NCBI GenBank assembly: GCA_963971575.1
Contig: OZ020617.1
Span: 17,259,403 to 17,323,402, forward strand
Reading direction: 5' to 3'
DNA length: 64,000 nucleotides
From: Liopterus haemorrhoidalis
Taxonomy: Eukaryota; Arthropoda; Insecta; Coleoptera; Dytiscidae
Shown here: piece after piece, positions 56,388-64,000 of the stretch
How the letters are laid out: every line of letters begins with the position of its first letter
Position numbering within the stretch: the first letter of the stretch is position 1
Program-made: the position numbers and the translations under genes
The notes under the pieces: generated by a model
Told to the model about the DNA's origin: nothing
Databases searched by the model: none
Seen by the model: only the letters and a program-made list of their open reading frames with translations

Positions 56388-57338
56388 TAGATAATAAACA
56401 TACATCCGTTCGCAACAGTTGTTTAGGTTAGACTGACTGTAAACTAAATGCAACCTCAGGCTTCGGGTTATAACAATTACGCACGAAAATGCACGATGTC
56501 CGAAGCTGCACTAAAGCCATCCAACTAAATAATTCTCAAAACTATGTTAATGCCCAAATATAAATAAAAACAAAATTCATGAATATCGTTTCTAATGCGA
56601 TTTTTTTTATCGTTATACAGACGGCATTTTCTACCTGTAAACCAAATTTCCACACTCATCAAATTTGCATAAAAACTCAGTACCATATGTGGGTTACAAT
56701 TTCCGAATATTTTCTATTTTATAGATACAGAAAATAGATGTTTTTAAACAAAAATAGAAGAATGAGCAAGTAGCCCACACTGAAAAAATATGGCTATCAA
56801 TCGCATTTAAATCAATATTCGTAAAAAAAAGATAGAAAAAAAAGTAATTATAATAAAAATAAGTTAAGAAAACTCCGTTAAAAATAATTATCCAGAAAAC
56901 AGATATTCAGCTTATGTCTCGCTCTACATACACGAACCATAAGTTTTGCTAAATAACAATAACAATTTATTATCAGCTGTAACCAAACACCGGTTTTATT
57001 TTCTACAATGTTTACGTCCTGATAAAGGTTATTCTCGGGCCGAACACTTCCGATATTTAGCGAACACTCAAGATGTTCATACAGTTAGACAGTCAACTAT
57101 TGAATGAAAATTCCTATCCGGTCACTGCATATGTGATAGATATACCAATGGTCGAATGTAATTAAAAACAAAATTATTAATTTCTCGTTTCTGATGGGAC
57201 TTTTTTGAGATTTTCGATTTTTCTAGTTATGATGAAGCCATTTGCTACCTGTATGCAAAATTTCAACTCGGTAGCGTATCTGGAAGTGGGTTAGAATTTC
57301 CGGACATAGCCACAAATATCCATTTTTATATATAAAGA
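56388..57338 (-). mobile_element. Helitron E, 5' segment of a different family
   Basis: On the minus strand it starts TCTTTATATATAAAAATGGA directly after an A in the LINE frame. The interior has two diverged copies of a unit with ATTTxCTACCTGTAxxCxAA, GTGGGTTxxAATTTCCG and TATTTTTATAT-like text. No CTAG or 3' hairpin precedes Helitron D, so its own 3' end is missing. It contributes the last dozen codons of the frame ending at 57291. Confidence 0.75.
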
Positions 57339-58250
57339 TTTTAAAATAGTATTGAAATTATTGTTCGCTACTTCAGCGTCAGGATTTTGTAAGACTGTAT
57401 CCCATTTTTCTTCACGCAAGTAATTGTTTAGTTTTTCATAGTCAATACAGTTTTTCTGGATGACAGGCTTTTTATTTTTGTTTTCGTTTAAGTTTATGTC
57501 TAATAGTACAGGATAATGGTCCGTTATGTCTGGTTTCAATATATATGGAATAATTACTTTCGATTTTAAGGACATTTTTACAAAAATATGGTCTATACAT
57601 GAGCTAGATGTAGGAGTAACTCTAGTTGGTTTGTTTATATATGAACAATATCCGTTGCTTTCCAATATATTTAAATAAGACTGAGTTATTATATTATCTG
57701 TATCTAATATGTTAATATTAATATCTCCAATAAGCATATTTATATTATTAGTTTCACCCTTTAATATAGTAGCTAGATCATCTAAAAATAATTGGACGTT
57801 AGTTGATGGGAGTCTATATACCGCAGTTATATTAAATGTTATGTTTTTAATTACGAAACTAATTTTTGAAAATGTATTTTCGGAAATAAATATATTTTTT
57901 ACGTTACATTCAATTTTATCTCTTACATATATAATTAATCCATCGTTTTGGTTAAAATTCGCGTGGTTATAAAATAGATTATAATTATTTATATTTATAT
58001 TGTCTACATTTTTTACCCTAAAAGTTTCCGATAGAATAATTACATCACAAGACTGGAGTTTAAAAGTTTCTAATAGTAACAGTAATTCATCATAATTTGC
58101 CTCAACACTTCTTATGTTCATATGTAGTATTTTCAATGTAGTATTTTTATTTACCGAAAAATCCACTAAATTTGAAAAATTATCACAATATTGTGTGTCA
58201 ATACTTACAATCTCGTCACTCAATAGGTCCATGCTGCAGGAGAGTTTCAC
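57339..58250 (-). pseudogene. LINE endonuclease (ORF2 start), interrupted by Helitrons
   Basis: About 305 codons are open. Motifs: KILHMNIRSVEANYDELLLL (N), VIILSETFRVKNVD (E), DGLIIYVRDKIECNV, FNITAVYRLPS (Y), NMLIGDININIL (D/N), SYLNILESNGYCSYINKPTR with SCIDHIF (D), and DITDHYPVLL (DH). This is the apurinic-like endonuclease of Jockey/CR1-like LINEs. The frame runs into Helitron sequence at 57338 and stops at 57291. The upstream limit M at 58250 is plausible; ORF1 lies further upstream on the same strand. No stop in the endonuclease, so the copy was young when interrupted. Confidence 0.9.
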
Positions 58251-58476
58251 TGATGGTATTTAAACGAAATACTACCAAATGTATATTAGTGTAATTTTTT
58301 ATGTGTATTTAATGATGAGTAACTTCTCTATTTGCAGTAAATTAAATTATTACCTGAAAACAGTGTGCAGTGTGTATCAATAAATTAGTAAAATAATTTT
58401 GTACAAAGAGTATTAATTGTAAGTTCAAAATATAATTAGAAAAAAGATATATTAATTTCTAGTAGTGTTAATCAGG

Positions 58477-58660
58477 TAAAATGTAGACATGATTTAAATC
58501 ATGGATAGGTTAATCCAAAACATGAATCTAAAATAAATGCATGTTTAATTCAAAATATTTTAGTGAAAAAAAAAAAAAATAAATAAATAAAAATCAAATG
58601 AGAGAGAGAAAGAAAATTGTTAACTATTTTTCAAAATGATTAAAACATGTCTACATTTTA
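58477..58660. mobile_element. Small palindromic element between LINE ORFs
   Basis: TAAAATGTAGACATG and CATGTCTACATTTTA are exact inverses 184 bp apart, with a further internal inverse (GATTTAAATC). TA edges suggest a mariner-type MITE. It lies in the unusually long gap between ORF1 and ORF2. Confidence 0.6.
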
Positions 58661-58820
58661 AAATATTAATTACAATAAAATATCTTATATTATATTTAAA
58701 TTTAAATTTGCAAAATACAGTAATGTGAAGATATGACAGTAAGACAAATAGCAAGTTGAGATTGGCAAGTTTAGTTTAGAATTTAGAGCCGAGTTCAATA
58801 ACATTTTAAGCAAGCAGTTA

Positions 58821-59205
58821 TTACAGGTCATTTATACTTCTGATTTTAACGTTTTTGTTATCTAACTTATGATATATATTACCATCCCGCGACCATGCAT
58901 TTTTGATGCCATATTTCTTAATGGCCTTATTTAGTAGTTCTAAGTTAAAGAAAGTTAAATCCTCACGAATCACTATCCCTGTTCCCTTCAACTTGCTTTT
59001 AGCCCGAAATACAGCGGCGCGATCTTTGTAGTTTGTAAATTTGACTATAATAGATCTGGTTTTGTTTGGCAAATATCGTCCCACACGGTGAACTCTGTCA
59101 ATGGAGTATGTAGACAATGGCACTTGGAGTTGATTTGCAATTACACTAGTTACCACTTTCTCGGTGTCTTCTTCATATAAAAAGAGAGATTTGGCTAAAA
59201 TAGTT
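58821..59205 (-). pseudogene. LINE ORF1 C-terminal domain
   Basis: The minus strand is open from about 59205: LAKSLFLYEEDTEKVV, TSVIANQLQVPLSTYSIDRV, HRVGRYLPNKTRSIIVKFTN, YKDRAAVFRAKSKLKGTGIV, IREDLTFFNLELLNKAIKKY, then a stop at 58821. The HR.G....KTR.IIV.F..Y..R......+..LKGT.I.I.EDLT series is the RRM-plus-C-terminal domain of L1-like ORF1 proteins also used by insect LINEs; it binds RNA and acts as a chaperone. The N-terminal coiled coil is missing, so this copy is 5'-truncated. Confidence 0.78.
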
Positions 59206-59327
59206 TAAATAAAGCAATAAAACAAACAATATATCTTCAGAGCTAAAATTTATTATTTAAATATTTATTGTAAATAAAAATTAAAAATATATGTATATAT
59301 GAGGGTGTAAAAATTATATCAATAACT

Positions 59328-59400
59328 TCTTCTTTGGGCACTATCAGCTGGGCAGTCTTTTGGCCTCACATTAGTCCTCTATCTTGGTATGTTAATTGTC
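59328..59400 (-). pseudogene. LINE 3'-end scrap
   Basis: Shares CTTCTTCTTTGGGCACTATC and TTTTGGCCTCAC with the fragments at 2.2 and 12.5 kb. Too short to translate usefully. Confidence 0.55.
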
Positions 59401-59572
59401 AAGTGTCAAAAAATATTTATATGTCAGATAACTTCAAAAATATATAACTGCGTAAAAACAAATTACATGGAGAATTTTCTCCATAAAATCTACGCCAAGA
59501 ATATAAATAAAAGTCTAAATATGTAAATAATAATAAAATATACCAAAAAAATAAAATAATATAAATAATATA

Positions 59573-59971
59573 CAGTCTGTTCCAAACGGTTAGGCGGAAC
59601 TAGATTTTGCAATCTAGTTACTTTCATCGTTTAAATCGTGCTTTTCGACCGTTTTGTTTAAGCTTTGTAAATCATACTTACAATAAACATTTTTTGGTTA
59701 AGGTTAATATCATTTTAAAATGTCATTTTCTTTATATTTTGATTTTTTGTGTCATTCTTAATACAAATTTCCCATTTATTTATTTTTTTGTCAATAAAAT
59801 AAGTAAAAAAAATTATTAAATTTTGACATATGTCATTCGTTTCCATGTTGGAATTTTAAATTTTGACATTCCAACATGAAAAATGAAATAACCCAAGTAA
59901 GGTCCCTTCTCGTGACAACCTAAAAGAATGAAATTCCCATTTAGTGCCGCCTAACCGTTTGGAACAGACTG
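59573..59971 (+). mobile_element. MITE family B, complete copy
   Basis: TIRs CAGTCTGTTCCAAACGGTTA and the inverse, with TA duplicated at 59571-59572 and 59972-59973. Very similar to 27921-28325 throughout; GGCGG replaces AGCGG near the left end and its inverse at the right end matches, as if both ends changed together. Confidence 0.93.
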
Positions 59972-60127
59972 TATATTTACAATGTACGAAACTGAACATC
60001 TGTCAAATTGGACTGAAAACAATATTTTAACATTGTAATAGGGATGACGTTCTAAGCCAATCCGAAGCAAGGACAAACAGCTCTTATCTACTTACACACA
60101 TTTTTCTACTTTGAAATAGACCATAGT

Positions 60128-60158
60128 TTGTTCTTACAAAAATGAACTGCTTATACAG
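60128..60158 (+). repeat. MITE family A right-end fragment
   Basis: TTTGTTCTTACAAAAATGAA and CTGCTTATA match the right TIR of the element at 27532 with two changes. The rest is missing. Confidence 0.65.
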
Positions 60159-60779
60159 AAAAATAAACATAAAAAACACTGCACTGTAAATCCATCCACC
60201 CTTCACTCGAACACTCCATCCACTCAATCATAAATTTTTTGTGATCTATTGTAAAAACCATTATAATTGTAGCTTATATGAATTTTCAATGGAACATATG
60301 ACAACAACAGTGACGACAGTTAATTAATTGACAGTTAAAGTATGCAGTACACATTATTTTATTTTTCCACAGCCAACCCTTATGTAATTTCTATTTGAAT
60401 ACATAGTATAAATGAAAGTCACGGTTGCCTGATTAATTTTGAATATAATATTTATATAGTTCATTGGTACTTACTCTATACATCCTTCAAACTCAAGGTC
60501 TCCCACATTATTTGTTCATAATCCACGAGCGGTTTTAGCATATGAATCTCTCTGGAGTCCGCTGACTGGTTGCAATGATTTTTAGGAGGATTTTTAAGGG
60601 TTGTTGAATTAAACCCAACATTGTAACTAACCTACTATAATTACGATACGGGTTTAATATTTACATAATTACACACTAAAATTACAATTATGATGACAAC
60701 AGCTAATCCAAGTGAGACACACATTCACCAACACTTAAACCTATGAAAGATATTTTAACACACGTTCACTACTTGTCCA
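60159..60779. other. AT-rich, no gene recognised
   Basis: No domain is visible. A TTAGGAGG-like motif near 60593 resembles the right end of the following mariner but I could not confirm it as its left TIR. Confidence 0.4.
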
Positions 60780-61754
60780 CTGTGTATTTCTCTACACTAC
60801 GTTGATTTGAAAAAAAAGTGCAGCTGAAGCTCATCAATTGCTTGTGAAAACTTACGGCGAATGTACTCACAGTACGTAGAGATTGTGCTAACAGTATGTA
60901 GAGATTGGTTTCAACAATCCAAAAGTGGTTTGACGTTCACGACACAACGGCCAAGCCAATTGGAAAGTTCGAAGATGAACAATTGCTCTATTGGAAGATA
61001 CCCCTTCTCAAACCCGCTTCAAAGAATTGGCACAACAGCTCTAAGTCGATAAATCAATCATTTTACAACGTTCACCAGCCATGGGAAAGATTCAGAAAGA
61101 AGGGAGATGGCTGTCACATGAATTGATAGAAAAGGTCATTGCTACTCGTTTAAACATGTTGATATATTTGCCTGAAAGGCATAAAAAAAGAATTTCTTGT
61201 GATGTATCGTGACCAGTGGTGAAAAATTGAACTATTTCGAAAACCCGAAACACAATAAACCATGGGTTGATCCTGGTCAATTATCAACGTCGGCACCAAA
61301 GCGAAACATCCAAGGTCACATAGCAATGATCTCAATTTGGTGGGATATGAAGAGTGTCGTGTTTTATGAGCTGTGAAAACCAAAGGAAACCAATCACCGC
61401 CGAATATTATTGACAACAATTCGAGCGCTTGAATGATAATTTCACTGCAATTTAATGATAATGCTCGGCACTATGTTGCTATAGCTGTAGAACAAACACT
61501 GATGGAGCTAGAATGGAAGGTTTTCCCACACCCAGCGTATTCTCCGGACCTACCCTCAAGCGTTTGCCATCTGTTCTGATCGATGCAACACGCTTATCCA
61601 TACATAAGATACATATTTACATAACTTCGAAATAAAATCGAAAATTTGGTTGCTGAACTGATGGTGACTCAAAACACAGGCCATTCTTTCGTCACGGAAT
61701 TCAACGTCTGCCAGAAAAGTGGAATAAAGTCATAACTTCCGAAAGCAAATATTA
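60780..61754 (+). pseudogene. Second mariner transposase, heavily decayed
   Basis: Plus strand, in several frames: KKSAAEAHQLLVKTYGECT, WFQQSKSGLTF, KFEDEQLLYWKIPL, MGKIQKEGRWLSHELIEKVI, NYFENPKHNKPWVDPGQLST, APKRNIQGHIAMISIWWDMK, NDNARHYVAIAVEQTLMELE, WKVFPHPAYSPDLPSSVCHL and WNKVITSESKY. The order is that of an irritans/cecropia-type mariner, a different subfamily from the Mos1-like copy at 17.2 kb. The expected third catalytic Asp (SDYHLF) is replaced (SSVCHLF), and stops and frameshifts are numerous. A right terminal sequence GCAACCTCCTAATA ends near 61834. Confidence 0.85.
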
Positions 61755-61888
61755 ACGTATTCACGCATTTTGTTATTGAAATAAATACTTAAAAAACACA
61801 ATAAAACAGCGACTTTCAATGCAACCTCCTAATATATTTATTAAATTTTCATTTCACTGGGGGTAAATAAAGGCACATACACCCAGTG

Positions 61889-61904
61889 CCCCCCCCCCCC
61901 CCCA
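61889..61904 (+). repeat. Poly-C run
   Basis: About 15 C in a row. Together with G runs near 22849 and 23018 (inside a LINE and a hAT) it is unusual in AT-rich surroundings; sequencing length error is possible. Confidence 0.8.
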
Positions 61905-62156
61905 GTACTCTACTGTATGCATATTTACATTTGCGTTCGAACTTATGGAATATTTTTATTAGATTATTTAAAATACCGTGAGTTTATTTTATCATAGAAC
62001 ATGGAGGTTTCATTTCTATAACAACCGTTGATTGACATTAATATCAAATGCGTTTATTTTAAAATAGAACATACTGCATTATACTGCTTACTCGATTATA
62101 GAAATATATAAACACAAAACATTTTTTATGATATAAATAGGAATAAAAAATTAAAA

Positions 62157-62258
62157 ATCAGCTGTGGCCACCACAGGACCGACCGCTATCACAAAGTACT
62201 TGTATAAAATACATTCTAACAGCAGAGTAGAAATAACTTGGCCTAATATTTTCTCACA
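62157..62258. repeat. 105-bp dispersed repeat, inverse copy
   Basis: Inverse of 12704-12815: CACAGGACCGACCGCTATCA, AAGTACTTGTATAAAATACA and GGCCTAATATTTTCT are shared. Confidence 0.75.
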
Positions 62259-62492
62259 GAGATATTATTTATCATGACAATGGAAACGTTACATATAAGT
62301 ATAAAAAAAAAGATACCTAGAAAAAAATTGTTTTATCAAAAAATGTCTCAAATAAAAGTTGTTAGTTATTGCTTTTATAGAATATTTTTCTGTTAAATAT
62401 TCGCAAAAATCTTAAAATCGACACGAGTAAACTCCCATTTCTAGTTAAGTTTCATAAAAATCCTTTTAGCCAAATTTGCTCTGCACGTGTAC

Positions 62493-62494
62493 AT

Positions 62495-62526
<32 letters not shown>

Positions 62527-62536
62527 AGACAGACCG
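62493..62536 (+). repeat. (GACA)/(GACG) microsatellite
   Basis: Imperfect tetranucleotide array TAGACAGACAGACGGACGGA and onward. Confidence 0.85.
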
Positions 62537-62754
62537 ACAGACGAACATACATCATGCTAAAAATAGTCAAAACGTTATGTAGGGACCTCAATTCGTGGAG
62601 ATCCATCGAAATCTCAAAATGTCATAATCGGTATGATCACAGTAACTGCCTTATATATGTTGGCGGGCGGTAAAAAAATATATAGTAAACATAAAATTTT
62701 AAATTTGGAAAAAAACATAAAATAAAAATAGTTTACAATAAATTTTCATATATT

Positions 62755-63235
62755 CCTCCATTAACTGCCAAACAATGTCCCAAACGGTCGTTAAAATTTT
62801 GCATAACATTAATTAATTACATCCATCCTGTGGGATTTATTTTCTATTCTAGCTTTTAGTTCTTCAATAGTTAAATTTTGGCCATTAAAAATTTTGGCTT
62901 TCATACATCCCCAATAAAAAAATCAGGCGCCCTAGCGGGCCATTTTATTTCGCCGACACGTCCAATCCATCATCGATGAAATGTATAATTTAAAAATGTA
63001 TTAATTATTCTAGCTTTATGCGCTGGGGCACCGTCGTGTTGAAATCACACTTCACCTGGAATATTTAGTGTATTTAATTCAGGTATTGCTTTATTTTCTA
63101 ACCAATCCAGATATTTTTGCGTTGTAAAGTTTCCGTTTATAAAAAAAGGACCAATGATATGCCTTCCTACCAAACCTGCCCAAACGTTCACCTTTTCTGG
63201 ACATTGTGTTCTGGTAGTATTATATAAATGAAGAT
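62755..63235 (-). pseudogene. Tc1/mariner-superfamily transposase remnant
   Basis: The minus strand reads TQCPEKVNVWAGLVGRHIIG, PFFINGNFTTQKYLDWLENK, FQHDGAPAHKARIINTFLNY (second catalytic D), WIGRVGEIKWPARAPDFF, then KAKIFNGQNLTIEELKARIE and MQNFNDRLGHCLAVNGG. The order fits the DDE transposase group whose core reads HDGAPAH...WPPRSPDL.P.DFFLWG. Stops (before FQHDG and within HR*WIG), a short deletion at the third catalytic site (APD-FF) and a frameshift after it show inactivity. Confidence 0.75.
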
Positions 63236-63445
63236 TTTTGAAGCACTAGAAGAATGATAAGAAATGTTTCGGTAAATAAATCAGCAACTTGTCTTAGTCT
63301 AAATGTACATTAAAGTGGTACATTTCTATTGTACCACTTCACTAATTGTACTTGTTCCCGAGTGCTATACATTTCAAAACTTTTTACTTTCAAGCAAATG
63401 TAATTTAAAACTGATACTAAGCATAGCTAACTAGTGACAAGTTGA

Positions 63446-63599
63446 TTTTTTTTTTTCATTTTTCGTTTACGGCCTTTGCAGCAATTAGTCAGGACAATTC
63501 TAATTTTTCTTATTGAAAATTCCATACCTGAATGGGATTTGAAGCCGAGACCTTAGCAGCGAAGGGCATGTGTGTTACCACTACGCTACGCTGGTCGGG
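63446..63599 (-). mobile_element. tRNA-derived SINE
   Basis: Minus strand from 63599: CAGCGTAGCGTAGTGGTAAC holds an A box (TAGCGTAGTGG), followed by B box GGCTTCAAATCCC at tRNA spacing, a non-tRNA body (GCAAAGGCCGTAAACGAAAA) and an A-rich tail (AAAAAAAAAAATC). The 154-bp structure of tRNA head, body and tail is typical of a SINE. It is not a functional tRNA because the acceptor and anticodon arms do not fit. Confidence 0.8.
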
Positions 63600-64000
63600 A
63601 AAGTTGACAATTTCTGTTCTAATTTAAAATAAACATATATTACATTGCTGCCAATCAACGGTTGTTATAGTAATGTAACCTTTATGCTCTATGATAAAAT
63701 AAACTCAATAAACTAAACGGCATATATATTGTGAGAGAATAGTTTGTGTAGAATAAAGAATATTCTAGCAAAAGGGACAGGGACTGTCCTCCGAAATGGA
63801 TGACGGTTAGCAACCCTAATAATAAGTATTAATTTTCTGTAGTTATTTATTTTAGGACTGAAATCAAGTCATCGTTTATAACGTAATGGTTTATTACAAG
63901 AAATGCATTATACAACAATAACAAAAATATTTTTTATACATGGCACACAACTGAATCCTATGAGTATATGTAGAAATACATCACAAAATAAATAAAATTT
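63600..64000. other. AT-rich, hAT-like end at 63774-63822
   Basis: GGGACTGTCCTCCGAAATGG then GGTTAGCAACCCTA resembles in reverse the TAGGGTGAACATTCGTCCCG end at 6843. No partner end or coding sequence is visible before the window stops. Confidence 0.4.

Larger units (their letters stand above)
61905..62754. other. Repeat-derived DNA without genes
   Basis: Contains the 105-bp repeat at 62157-62258 (inverse of 12704-12815) and, at 62440-62680, a degenerate (GACA/GACG)n array with upstream TTTCATAAAAATCCTTTTAG text typical of dispersed arthropod repeats bearing such arrays. Confidence 0.6.

Noticed and set aside
57709..57972. Plus-strand 87-codon frame
   Set aside because: Antisense shadow of the LINE endonuclease.
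63524..63599. Functional tRNA gene
   Set aside because: It is the head of a 154-bp SINE with body and A-rich tail.

Overview
The window looks like a repeat-filled, AT-rich piece of an arthropod, most likely insect, nuclear genome. The evidence is a spliced animal-type gene fragment, a mariner closely resembling Drosophila Mos1, several hAT families, Tc1-like elements, Jockey/CR1/I-type LINEs, and Helitrons with the usual TC...CTAG ends. No bacterial operon, CRISPR array, rRNA or convincing functional tRNA gene is present. The species cannot be decided from sequence alone.

Host gene: I can support only one. Two plus-strand exons (21656-21791 and 26232-26321) encode the extreme C-terminus of a receptor-type protein tyrosine phosphatase, apparently its inactive second domain. 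They are separated by a 4.4 kb intron full of nested transposons (I-type LINE endonuclease, hAT, Helitron remnants, Tc1-like). If the gene is intact, much of 1-21655 is probably upstream intron, but I found no earlier exon.

Layout. 1-16.4 kb: small DNA transposons, many with intact terminal inverted repeats (TIRs) and target-site duplications (TSDs), plus broken hAT and Tc1 transposases and one LINE inserted into another (11.5-14.1 kb). 16.4-20.6 kb: a MITE, a Mos1-like mariner (17200-18482), and a LINE with a deleted reverse-transcriptase core inside another LINE. 20.6-29.8 kb: phosphatase exons, hAT MITEs, and a repeat carrying a tRNA-like segment interrupted by a MITE. 29.8-34 kb: mostly plain AT-rich DNA, then a complete hAT copy with a frameshifted transposase (32170-33908). 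34.1-38.5 kb: two head-to-tail Helitrons. 38.5-40.9 kb: a pogo-like element containing a second copy of the tRNA-like repeat. 41-45.5 kb: MITEs and LINE pieces. 45.5-57.3 kb: a compound Helitron block. 57.3-64 kb: the 5' half of a LINE, a second mariner, a Tc1-like relic and a SINE.

The most interesting structure is 45526-57338. Three Helitron segments lie head to tail on the minus strand, two of them filled with about 290-bp tandem units that each carry a short hairpin. The block sits inside one LINE copy: the LINE reading frame stops at 57339 and resumes in frame at 45525, exactly at an A|T target. The outer 5' end belongs to a different Helitron family from the outer 3' end, so the block may have moved as one composite. 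An 8-bp-TSD hAT MITE inside segment C has its empty site preserved in segment D.
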